Origin: Weissella viridescens
Lineage (GTDB): Bacteria; Bacillota; Bacilli; Lactobacillales; Lactobacillaceae
DNA: 52,836 nucleotides
Assembly: GCF_001437355.1 (NCBI RefSeq)
Contig: NZ_JQBM01000002.1
Coordinates: 336,255-389,090 of the forward strand
Direction: 5' to 3'
The notes beneath the pieces were generated by a model. The model did not search any database, was not told where the DNA came from, and saw only the letters and a program-made list of their open reading frames with translations. Of this stretch, positions 16,451-24,756 are shown one piece after another. Position 1 is the first letter of the stretch. Every line of letters begins with the position of its first letter. The position numbers were made by a program, and so were the translations under genes.

Positions 16451-16466
16451 TTGTAAACGCTTACAA
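16451..16466. promoter_or_regulatory. CcpA cre site of the trehalose operon
   Basis: TTGTAAACGCTTACAA, an almost perfectly symmetric cre (consensus WTGNAANCGNWNNCA), 34 bp upstream of the GntR gene start. It predicts catabolite repression of the whole cluster. Confidence 0.8.
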
Positions 16467-16500
16467 ATGCTGATAAATTAAGAGTGTAAGGAGAACAGAC

Positions 16501-17196
16501 ATGGAAAAATATCGAGAGATTTATCAAGATATCCAAGCGCGGTTACTCGAAGGTGAATTTGAACAAGGTAAATTATTGCCAAGCGATCATAAACTCATGC
16601 AAAACTATGGTGTTGCACGAGAAACTGTTCGTAAAGCAATGAAACAGTTAGCCGAGGATGGTTATGTGCAGAGGTTACGAGGGAAAGGCACCATTGCTAT
16701 TGATCAACGACAATTTCATTTTCCATTATCCGAAATCACAAGTTACACGGAGTTAGTGCAGAGCGAAGCTTTGAGTTCACAAAATCAATTAGTTGAATTT
16801 GAAGATGGGTGGTTGCCAAAGTTGTATGGGGAATCAGAACCTGTCGCAGTGAAGCGTGTGGTGCGTTTGCGTAAGGTGGATGGTGAAATCGACATCATTG
16901 ATTATGACTATGTCTTGCAATCTGTAGCCCCCCAATTAACCGCTGAAGCAGCACAGCAGTCACTTTTCAAATATTTTGAACAAGATTTGGGATTGGAAAT
17001 TGATTATGCGATTAAAACATTGACGGTGGAACTTGCAGATGCAGATGATCGGCGGTATATGCAGATACCTGCGTATGCGCCAGTGGTTGTTGTTCGAAGT
17101 AAAACATATTTAAAAGATAGTGCGGTTGTCTCGTATACTGAATCGCGACATCGTGCTGATCGGTTTTCAAGTGTTATTTTTGCTAAAAGGCATTAA
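16501..17196 (+). CDS. treR: GntR family regulator of trehalose use (TreR-like)
   Basis: 231 residues. The N-terminal winged helix (YREIYQDIQARLLEGEFEQG, then LPSDHKLMQNYGVARETVRKA) is that of the HutC branch of GntR regulators, and the C-terminal UTRA ligand-binding domain ends in VVVRSKTYLKDSAVVSYTESRHRADRF, as in TreR of Bacillus and lactic acid bacteria. TreR senses trehalose 6-phosphate and releases the operon. It is the first gene of the cluster, 12 bp before the EIIA-like gene, behind a cre site and a possible operator. AAGGAGAACAG precedes the ATG. Confidence 0.87.
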   Translation: MEKYREIYQDIQARLLEGEFEQGKLLPSDHKLMQNYGVARETVRKAMKQLAEDGYVQRLRGKGTIAIDQRQFHFPLSEITSYTELVQSEALSSQNQLVEFEDGWLPKLYGESEPVAVKRVVRLRKVDGEIDIIDYDYVLQSVAPQLTAEAAQQSLFKYFEQDLGLEIDYAIKTLTVELADADDRRYMQIPAYAPVVVVRSKTYLKDSAVVSYTESRHRADRFSSVIFAKRH

Positions 17197-17208
17197 AAGG
17201 GAGGGTAT

Positions 17209-17706
17209 ATGACAATGTTTGGATTTAAAAAGAAGCATGAACTTATCGATGATGAACGGATTTTTGCTGTGGCGAGTGGGGAACTAATACCACTACAAGA
17301 TGTTGATGATCCAGTCTTTTCACAAGGGATGATGGGGCGTGGTTATGGGGTGAATCCGGTAGAAAATGCAGTTGTGCAAGCACCGGTGTTTGCTAAAGTC
17401 ACCTTGGTTTAAGGTCATGCGATTGGTCTGGAACGAGCAGATGGATTGCAATTTCTGATTCATATTGGGATTGATACTGTGAATTTAAGTGGGCATCCAT
17501 TTAAACCGATTGTTGCTGAAGGGGATATTGTTGAAGCTGGTGATGAACTGGTTAAAGTTGATTGGAATGAAATTACGAATCATGGATTAGCCAAAACGGT
17601 GATGGTGGTGATGCCAAATGAACAGAAACTCGGGGCGGCTGTCACGATTAATGATCAAGTTCGGAATATTGAAGTTGGAGCTGAAATAGGTACGGCAACA
17701 CGTTAG
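17209..17706 (+). pseudogene. PTS EIIA (glucose-type), interrupted by an in-frame stop
   Basis: An EIIA-Glc-like domain is readable over the whole span in one frame: SGELIPLQDVDDPVF, MMGRGYGVNP, then after the stop GHAIGLERADG and FLIHIGIDTV, which carries the phosphorylated histidine. A TAA at 17410 interrupts it after KVTLV, and the usual V-F-x-T-x-H step looks about two codons short there. The normally conserved PVxGxV is also PVFAKV, a sign of decay. GGGAGGG precedes the ATG. It would phosphorylate the EIIB domain of the next gene; if inactive, another cellular EIIA must do so. Independent restart at TTG 17446 is unlikely. Confidence 0.75.
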
Positions 17707-17731
17707 CTAGCTATACTAGGGGGATTAAAAA

Positions 17732-19237
17732 ATGGGACAACATTATAAATCACTAGCCAGTGCCATCATCACTGGTGTTGGGGGACCAGATAATATTAAT
17801 TCAGTGATTCACTGTATTACGCGTCTGCGCTTTTATTTAAAGGATGAAACTAAGGTAGACAAGACCAGTTTAGAAGGACTTGATGGGGTTGCTGGGGCAG
17901 TTTACAACAAACAACTTGGGCAGTATCAAGTCGTGATTGGACCAGCAGTCGAGGATGTCTATGATGAAGTCATACATCAGTTAGGTTCAAATTATGCGGG
18001 AGGAACAGATGAAACGGATCCAGAAATAGATGATGGTCAAGCCGTTCATCCACGACCCAAAACCATAATTGGCTGGATTAAGTATGCTTTTCAGCTTTTA
18101 ATTGGGACAATCACTGGATCTATGATTCCAGTTATAGGATTGTTGGCAGCCTCAGGAATTCTCAAAGGATTTTTGACGCTCTTTACGCAAAATTTACATT
18201 GGATTAATCCAGAATCATCAACTTACATTATTTTGAATGCGATGGGTGACTCGGTCTTTTACTTCTTACCCATTCTGGTTGGATTTTGTGCTGCCCGTCA
18301 ACTAAAGTCAGATCCAATTGTGGTTGCTACAATCGCGGGGGTCTTGGTTCATCCGTCAATCGCGGCGATTTGGGCGACACCAACTAAGGGGATGCCAACT
18401 TTGATGGGTGTTCCATTGAATGCTAACTTCTTCGGATTACCAATTCACATTCCACAGTATGCTTATTCAATCTTTCCAATTATTTTTGCGGCGTGGATGG
18501 CACGTCCAGTTGGGAAATGGCTTAAGAAGCACACACCACTCGCCTTACGTTCGATCTTTGTGCCGCTCTTTACCGTATTCATTGTGACAACAACGGTCTT
18601 AGTTGTAATGGGGCCAGCTATTTCGCTTGTATCTGCTGGATTAGCTGCAGCGATTAATTGGTTAGTGACACTAAATGAAGCGGTTGCTGGATTTATTATT
18701 GGTGGTTTCTATCAATGCTTGGTTATCTTTGGCCTACATTGGATGGTTATTCCAATTATTTCGAACGATATTGCTTCAACAGGTCATTCGGTTTTGAATG
18801 GATTAATTAATTTTACAATGATTGCACAAGGGGCAGGTGCCTTAGCAGTATGGGCTAAGACAAAGCATGAAGACTTGAAAGGGATTTCATTAGCTGGGGC
18901 CTTATCGGCTTTTGCGGGGGTCACTGAACCTGCTATGTACGGTGTCAATTTGAAATATGGTCGTGTCTTTTGGATGGCCAACATTGGTGGTGCAATTGGT
19001 GGTTTCCTGGCTGGATTGATGAAAATTGATATGTTTGGCTTTACGGGTTCATTAATTGGCTTTCCATCATTCTTTTCACCACACAATCCATTTAATATTT
19101 GGGCCTTTGTCATTGCCGCTACGGTGACATTAATCATTTCATTTGTTTGTGTCTATTTCTGGGGATTCTCAGATGCAGATATTCAAAAAGCAAAAGCAGC
19201 CGAGAAGAAGAACGTCTTTAAGGACGTCATCGAATAA
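17732..19237 (+). CDS. treB: PTS trehalose transporter EIIBC
   Basis: 501 residues. The EIIB domain (residues 1-85) has the phosphocysteine in VIHCITRLRF, and the EIIC domain (residues about 110-480) has around ten membrane segments with IPVIGLLAASGILKGF, GVTEPAMYGVNL and FFSPHNPF-type motifs typical of the glucose/sucrose/trehalose branch. B-then-C order without a fused EIIA is the arrangement of TreB. It imports trehalose as trehalose 6-phosphate. CTAGGGGGATT precedes the ATG. It follows the broken EIIA gene by 25 bp and precedes the GH65 gene by 11 bp. The sugar assignment rests on TreR and the downstream phosphorylase. Confidence 0.87.
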   Translation: MGQHYKSLASAIITGVGGPDNINSVIHCITRLRFYLKDETKVDKTSLEGLDGVAGAVYNKQLGQYQVVIGPAVEDVYDEVIHQLGSNYAGGTDETDPEIDDGQAVHPRPKTIIGWIKYAFQLLIGTITGSMIPVIGLLAASGILKGFLTLFTQNLHWINPESSTYIILNAMGDSVFYFLPILVGFCAARQLKSDPIVVATIAGVLVHPSIAAIWATPTKGMPTLMGVPLNANFFGLPIHIPQYAYSIFPIIFAAWMARPVGKWLKKHTPLALRSIFVPLFTVFIVTTTVLVVMGPAISLVSAGLAAAINWLVTLNEAVAGFIIGGFYQCLVIFGLHWMVIPIISNDIASTGHSVLNGLINFTMIAQGAGALAVWAKTKHEDLKGISLAGALSAFAGVTEPAMYGVNLKYGRVFWMANIGGAIGGFLAGLMKIDMFGFTGSLIGFPSFFSPHNPFNIWAFVIAATVTLIISFVCVYFWGFSDADIQKAKAAEKKNVFKDVIE

Positions 19238-19248
19238 GGGGAATAATT

Positions 19249-21606
19249 ATGAATCACGCAAATTGGGAATTAGCTTATCATGATGTGACACAAGCAGCTA
19301 AATCATACGGAGAGGAAGCGCTCTTAGCCTTGGGTAATGGGTATCTGGGCTGGCGCGGGGCGCCAGTGTGGTCAACTTTTAGTGATAACCACTATCCGGC
19401 GTTATATGTAGCTGGTGTTTTTAATCAAACTAAAACGCCTGTCGCTGACCGAATTGTCGTTAATGAAGACCTAGTCAATTTACCAAATTCACAATTGATT
19501 CAGACTTGGATAAATAATCAAGCACTTGATGAGCATAATGTAACATCGCGGGAGAGTCACTTGTCTTTTAAGACCGGCGAACTGTTTGAGACGTTTACAT
19601 TTGAGATTGCGGAAGGTCCAGTGACCATTAAAACAACTAAGCTAGTTGATCCAATCGACTGGCATCAAATTGGATTGACATTTGAATTAGAAGCTGGGTT
19701 TCCAGCGCAAGTAACATTGCGTAGTGTAATTGACGGCAGTGTGACGAATCAAAATGTGAAACGTTATCGTGATTTTGACGCACAAGAATTTGATGTGAGT
19801 GACATTGATGCGGCTAATCGACAAGTTTATGTCCAGACGCGTCAGTCAGGGATTAGGATTGGGATTGGGGCGGAAACACACGTCAGTCAACAAAATAAAC
19901 TGGTTGCGGGGCTGGTCGAAGCAACTGAAAATCAGTTAGTGGAGCATTACGAGACTGATTTATTACCGAATGTGCCAATTTGCTTAACCAAAACGATTTC
20001 TATTGTGACAACACAAGAAGAATCACAACCAATTACTGATGCGTTGGCAGAGCTTATGGCAGAAACGAATTTTGATTTAATTCGGAAGCATAGTACCGCA
20101 TATTGGAACGATATTTGGCAAACTTCCGATATTGAAGTAGTCGCTGATGATTCCCGGTTGCAACAGTTGATCCGATTAAATATCTTTCATTTGCGACAAG
20201 CCGCTCAGAGCAAGGCCAACGCACAATTAGATGCTTCTGTTGGATCACGTGGCCTTACTGGCGAGGGGTATCGTGGACATATTTTTTGGGACGAACTGTT
20301 CCTAGTGCCATATTATGCGGCAAATGATCCAAAAGCCGCCCGTGCATTAATCCAATACCGGATTCAAAGACTTGCGGGAGCGCAAGCTAATGCTGAGAAG
20401 GAAGGCGAGGCGGGAGCCATGTATCCTTGGCAGTCTGGATTATATGGCGACGAACAGGCCCAGGTCATCCACCTGAATACGGTTGATCAATCTTGGATTC
20501 CAGACAATTCCCGCTTGCAACGACATGTGAGTTTAGCCATTGCCTATGATTTGTGGGTATATACCCGTATGACTGGGGATGTTAGTCTACTTCAAAATGG
20601 TGGATTAACCATGGTACTTGAGATTGCTAAGTTCTGGCTAAATAAGGTAACGAAGGCAAATGATGGACGCTATGATCTCGCAGGGGTTATGGGACCAGAT
20701 GAATTCCATGAGGCATATCCTGGGGCAACAGCAGCGGGTGTGCAGAACAATGCCTATACAAATGTGATGTTAGCTTGGCTTTTGAATTGGATACAAGAGT
20801 TGCAAACAGCTTTACCTGCCTTTGAGGCGATTGCCGCCAGCGCTAATTTTGACGACAAGTTATTGCAACGTGTTATTGCTGTGATGCATGGTCTTCGGTT
20901 GGAACGCAATGATGCGGGCGTTTTTGCCCAGTACGAAGGTTACTTTGATTTAAAGGAACTTGATTTCACCGCATACGCTGAAAAATATGGTGATATTCAT
21001 CGCGTTGATCGGATTTTGAAGGCTGAAGGAAAGTCTCCAGATGATTATCAAGTTGCCAAGCAAGCAGATTCTTTGATGCTATTCTACAACTTTGATGCCG
21101 AATTAGTGGCAAATTTGATTGAACAACTTGGTTATCAGCTTGAACCGGATTGGTTAGCTGTTAATCAGAGTTATTACCTAGCGCGAACAGTGCATGGTTC
21201 CACAACATCCCGACCTGTCTTTGCGGGGATTGATGTCACTTTGGGATTATTAGATGAAGCAGAAAAATTGTTAGCGTATGCGATTCGTTCCGATGTGGAC
21301 GACATTCAAGGTGGGACAACCGCCGAAGGAATTCATACAGGTGTGATAGGGGAAACGCTAGCAGTAATTCAAAACCGATTTGCTGGTGTTAATTTAATGA
21401 GCGACATACCAGAAATAACGCCTAAATTACCTGCTGCTTGGCAATCAGTGCACTTTAAGCAACAGTATCAAGGAATCGTATTAGATATTATCGAAACACA
21501 TGATTGGATATCGGTTACTGCGGATGAGCAGTTACAGATAAGTGTGGATGGTGAGACGTATACGATAACAGATGGCGAACCGTTGGTTGTCACTTTAGGG
21601 GAGTAA
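19249..21606 (+). CDS. GH65 phosphorylase, probably trehalose 6-phosphate phosphorylase
   Basis: 785 residues, normal for GH65. The layout is an N-terminal beta-sandwich, an (alpha/alpha)6 barrel with GHIFWDELFLVPYY and VMGPDEFHEAYPG (Glu is the general acid), and a C-terminal part with RTVHGSTTSRP and GGTTAEGIHTGV, which hold phosphate. GH65 includes maltose, trehalose and trehalose 6-phosphate phosphorylases. Because sugar arrives through a PTS EIIBC and pgmB follows at once, trehalose 6-phosphate is the likely substrate, yielding glucose 6-phosphate and beta-glucose 1-phosphate as in Lactococcus TrePP. Maltose phosphorylase remains an alternative. Confidence 0.85.
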   Translation: MNHANWELAYHDVTQAAKSYGEEALLALGNGYLGWRGAPVWSTFSDNHYPALYVAGVFNQTKTPVADRIVVNEDLVNLPNSQLIQTWINNQALDEHNVTSRESHLSFKTGELFETFTFEIAEGPVTIKTTKLVDPIDWHQIGLTFELEAGFPAQVTLRSVIDGSVTNQNVKRYRDFDAQEFDVSDIDAANRQVYVQTRQSGIRIGIGAETHVSQQNKLVAGLVEATENQLVEHYETDLLPNVPICLTKTISIVTTQEESQPITDALAELMAETNFDLIRKHSTAYWNDIWQTSDIEVVADDSRLQQLIRLNIFHLRQAAQSKANAQLDASVGSRGLTGEGYRGHIFWDELFLVPYYAANDPKAARALIQYRIQRLAGAQANAEKEGEAGAMYPWQSGLYGDEQAQVIHLNTVDQSWIPDNSRLQRHVSLAIAYDLWVYTRMTGDVSLLQNGGLTMVLEIAKFWLNKVTKANDGRYDLAGVMGPDEFHEAYPGATAAGVQNNAYTNVMLAWLLNWIQELQTALPAFEAIAASANFDDKLLQRVIAVMHGLRLERNDAGVFAQYEGYFDLKELDFTAYAEKYGDIHRVDRILKAEGKSPDDYQVAKQADSLMLFYNFDAELVANLIEQLGYQLEPDWLAVNQSYYLARTVHGSTTSRPVFAGIDVTLGLLDEAEKLLAYAIRSDVDDIQGGTTAEGIHTGVIGETLAVIQNRFAGVNLMSDIPEITPKLPAAWQSVHFKQQYQGIVLDIIETHDWISVTADEQLQISVDGETYTITDGEPLVVTLGE

Positions 21607-21610
21607 TGAC

Positions 21611-22267
21611 ATGGAATTCACAGATATTAAAGGAGTCGCTTTTGATTTAGATGGTGTATTAGCGGATACAGCTAAATTTCATACGCAAGCCTGGCGACAG
21701 TTGGCTGAGCGTTTAGGTGTAAAGTGGACACCACAGTTACAAGAAGATTTGAAGGGGATTGACCGGATGGGTTCGTTGACGTTGATTTTAAAGTCTGGAG
21801 GCTTGGAAAATCAATATACGTCTGATGAACAACGTGATTTAGCTGAACAGAAGAATGCTGCGTATAAAAAGCTGATTGAGACGTTGACACCGGTCGATAT
21901 TTTACCAGGCATGCAAGCATTTTTAGATGAACTGAAGGAACATGATTATAAATTGAGTGTTGCATCGGCTTCGAAGAATGCGCCAGCCATTTTGGAGCGA
22001 CTTGGCCTTTCAGATTATTTTGAGGGGATTGTAGATCCGGCAACATTGACCGCCGGTAAACCTGACCCAGAAATTTTTGAACGAGCTGCTGAAATATTAC
22101 ATCTTGATCCAACGCAGGTCATGGGACTTGAAGATTCAAAAGCAGGCATTGAATCAATTCGAGGGGCTCATGAATTAGCCATCGGGATTGGCGTTCCTGG
22201 AGATGTAACGTTTGATGCAACTTCGGATATTTCGCTCAACCAGATAAAAAATCATTTTGATAAATAA
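21611..22267 (+). CDS. pgmB: Beta-phosphoglucomutase
   Basis: 218 residues, the standard size. HAD-superfamily motifs are in order: DLDGVLADTAKFH (both catalytic Asp), then SVASASKNAP (Ser/Thr motif II), a Lys in TAGKPDPEIF, and GLEDSKAGIES (acidic motif IV). The cap domain (residues 15-90) includes GIDRMGSL, the substrate-specificity region of beta-PGM. It turns beta-glucose 1-phosphate from the preceding phosphorylase into glucose 6-phosphate. The start lies 4 bases after the phosphorylase stop, with GGGGAG inside the end of that gene, so the two are translationally close. Confidence 0.92.
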   Translation: MEFTDIKGVAFDLDGVLADTAKFHTQAWRQLAERLGVKWTPQLQEDLKGIDRMGSLTLILKSGGLENQYTSDEQRDLAEQKNAAYKKLIETLTPVDILPGMQAFLDELKEHDYKLSVASASKNAPAILERLGLSDYFEGIVDPATLTAGKPDPEIFERAAEILHLDPTQVMGLEDSKAGIESIRGAHELAIGIGVPGDVTFDATSDISLNQIKNHFDK

Positions 22268-22304
22268 AAAAAGCCTCACTCAGTGTTTGCTGAGTGGGGC
22301 TTTT
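22264..22304. terminator. Bidirectional intrinsic terminator
   Basis: Stem AAGCCTCACTCAG/CTGAGTGGGGCTT (one T-G pair) with a TGTTTG loop, A run before and T run after. It separates the trehalose operon from the converging GGDEF gene. Confidence 0.88.
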
Positions 22305-23412
22305 ATGTTGCTGGTTCATCAAATGAAAAACGGTTACGTCCATTGGTCTTAGATTGAAATAAAAATAAATCTGCTTTTTCAAAGGCACGTAAAGTGTGGT
22401 AATTATGAAAAACGGTATGGCTGACACCTGCTGAATATGTAATCGGCGTTGGCAAGCTTAGCGAACTCTGGGCATAAAGTTTCTTTTGAAAACAGAATAG
22501 TACAGACTGAATGATCTGCTTATCAGCCATCAAATCACTCGTTTCAGATGTCACTAACAGAACAAACTCCTCACCACCGTAGCGATAAATGCGATATGGA
22601 CGATCTGGAATCGTTTCCGCTAAGGTTTCTTGCAGGGTATTAGCAAAAAGTTTTAGCGCAAGATTACCATGTTGATGCCCGTACGTATCGTTAATGCTCT
22701 TAAATTTATCGATATCCATAATCACAATCCAAGCGTCACGATTAGCAATGGGCGCTTTTTGGAATAGGTCGGTTGTTAACTGCTGATAGTTATAAACATG
22801 CGTGAGTGCATCATGGGATTTGTCATAAAACAATTCGTTACGCAAACGTGTGCAAACGGCATTGATATAACAAATTAACCAACTTAAGAATAGATAGGCA
22901 ACTAAAATGCAAATAAATACGCTCAATGATTTAGGCGTTAGAATATCTTTAAATTGGTAACTCTGCCAAAATTCTAATCCAGAAAAGAATATCGGTAGCA
23001 GGATGGCCAAGTATTTCTTGTTCTTAACACCAATCGTTAGGACGGCTAATACAATCATTAAGATGATTTCACTAATGAATAAGATACGTGCATCGTGATG
23101 TGGAATGGGCGCATAGCGTCCAATGTACAGTGCCATTAGCCAAGGATGGATTGATGCACAGAAGATGACTTTCCAAGGTGCGGTGTCCAAGCTAATAAAG
23201 AGTAGCGGTACAAAGTAAAGAATTAAACGGTCGACCAAATTGGCATCAAGAATCAGAATGATATAAGTAAAAACGATGTATAGAATAACTATAATGAATT
23301 TTGGGAAAAGTTGATCACTATAGATTAACATATTTTGATAAACATAAACTAGGGCGACTAATATACTGGTGATAAAAAACACCACGATTAGAAAACCCGC
23401 AAAAGTGTGCAT
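22303..23412 (-). CDS. Membrane diguanylate cyclase (GGDEF domain)
   Basis: 369 residues from the ATG at 23412, which has GAGGAGACTTTTAC upstream. Residues 1-185 form about six membrane segments, a probable sensor. The C-terminal GGDEF domain has DIDKFKSINDTYGH (metal and substrate site, about residues 233-246) and RYGGEEF (the GG[DE]EF catalytic loop, about 279-283), so it should be active. The RxxD inhibitory site is not present; the corresponding residues read RPYR. It would make cyclic di-GMP at the membrane. It is divergent from a polysaccharide operon whose synthase has a PilZ-like domain, the obvious receptor. Confidence 0.87.
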   Translation of the reverse strand: MHTFAGFLIVVFFITSILVALVYVYQNMLIYSDQLFPKFIIVILYIVFTYIILILDANLVDRLILYFVPLLFISLDTAPWKVIFCASIHPWLMALYIGRYAPIPHHDARILFISEIILMIVLAVLTIGVKNKKYLAILLPIFFSGLEFWQSYQFKDILTPKSLSVFICILVAYLFLSWLICYINAVCTRLRNELFYDKSHDALTHVYNYQQLTTDLFQKAPIANRDAWIVIMDIDKFKSINDTYGHQHGNLALKLFANTLQETLAETIPDRPYRIYRYGGEEFVLLVTSETSDLMADKQIIQSVLFCFQKKLYAQSSLSLPTPITYSAGVSHTVFHNYHTLRAFEKADLFLFQSKTNGRNRFSFDEPAT

Positions 23413-23637
23413 GTAAAAGTCTCCTCTATGAATCATGACGCTTAGACCATTTATGATAAAATCGAATAAGCACGACAGCGTCCCTTAGTATATCGAGTTT
23501 GTGCTCATAACTCAAATTAACTGTACCAATAAAATATAAAACTATTGACTTAAGCTGGTTAAATATGGCGCATATCGCTTTTGTATGTTTACCATTAAAA
23601 TTTTATATGTTAATATACATGCTTAGACAAATTGTTT

Positions 23638-23666
23638 CTAAGTTAGTTTGGGGGGAGCTAGCTTAG
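23638..23666 (+). promoter_or_regulatory. Leader hairpin before the polysaccharide operon
   Basis: CTAAGTTAG/CTAGCTTAG (one T-G pair) encloses a loop containing GGGGGG, and sits 25 bases before the first start codon, whose own ribosome site is AGAGGGGGG. It does not look like a c-di-GMP riboswitch. It could affect translation. The rest of the 280-bp gap is AT-rich. Confidence 0.4.
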
Positions 23667-23691
23667 AAAAACACATTAGAGGGGGGTTTTT

Positions 23692-24756
23692 ATGGGGGAA
23701 TTTGGTGTGCTTATTCCGGCACTTAATCCAGATGAAAAATTGGGTCAGTTGATTGATGAACTGATTAGAGAACCAATTTTGAATGAAAATATTATTATTG
23801 TTGACGATGGATCAAGTCCAGAACATCAACATTACTTCAACGATATTCGAGCGCGTTACGCAGATGAGGTGGTTGTGCTGAAACACGAGCAGAACCAAGG
23901 TAAAGGCGCTGCTTTAAAATATGGATTGAGCTATTTTAGAGAATGGTATCCTCAGATTGAGGGCGTGATTACGTTAGATGCAGATGGCCAACATGCCATC
24001 TCAGATGTTTTAAAGTTAACGAAAGCCTTTAATGGCAAGGATTTAGTCATTGGAAGTCGATAATTTAGTAAAGATATTCCTTTCCGAAGTCGGTTTGGAA
24101 ACGTGCTTACTAATAAACTGACCCATTTTTTCACAGGATTAGATATTTCAGATACACAGACCGGATTAAGAATTGTGCCAAGTATCTATGAGCCAGTGCT
24201 ACAGACATTTCCCGAAAATCACTTTGAGTTTGAATTCAAGATGTTACTCAAAGCGAAAGATAGTGGTATTGAAATCAAAGAGGTCCCAATTCAAACCATC
24301 TACATCGATGATAATGCATCCTCACATTTCCGAGTCATTGCAGATTCAATTTCAATTTATGCACAATTTATGAAATTTATTTTTTCAGGAATTGTTTCTT
24401 TTTTGCTGGACATTAGTTTGTTTGCCATTTTTTTGCAACTCATGGGAACTGAAAGTTTGAGTAGTGTAATGTGGGCCACGATTGCTGCCAGATTAATTTC
24501 AGGTGTTGTGAATTATGGTTTGAATCGACAAGTCGTCTTTGAAAAACAGGGCGATAACACATTGATGAAGTATTGTATCTTAATGGTGGTCCAAATGGTG
24601 TGTTCAGGGGCTTTGACCTATTTGATTGCGCATACGATTAGTCAGTCTGGTAATGTTGCTCTTGCCACGGGTGCAAAGTTGATAGGGGATGGCATTCTTT
24701 GCTTACTGAGTTTTCAAGTGCAAAAGCACGTTGTCTTCAAACGGAGGTCAGCATGA
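23692..24756 (+). pseudogene. GT2 glycosyltransferase fused to GtrA domain, interrupted by a stop
   Basis: A single frame of 355 codons. The first 250 residues are a DPM1-like GT2 glycosyltransferase (VLIPALNPDEKLGQL, IVDDGSSPEHQ, TLDADGQH, LDISDTQTGLRI); the last 120 are a GtrA domain with about four membrane segments (FSGIVSFLLDISLFAIFL, NRQVVFEK). Such enzymes charge undecaprenyl phosphate with a sugar and help flip it. A TAA at 24061 falls between IGSR and FSKDIPFRSRFGN, in the middle of the catalytic domain, with no frame change. A CAA-to-TAA change is one simple origin. It overlaps the next gene by ATGA, so it is the first gene of the operon. Confidence 0.8.

Noticed and set aside
23638..23690. 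c-di-GMP riboswitch before the polysaccharide operon
   Set aside because: The hairpin lacks the conserved core of GEMM-I or GEMM-II and is too short.
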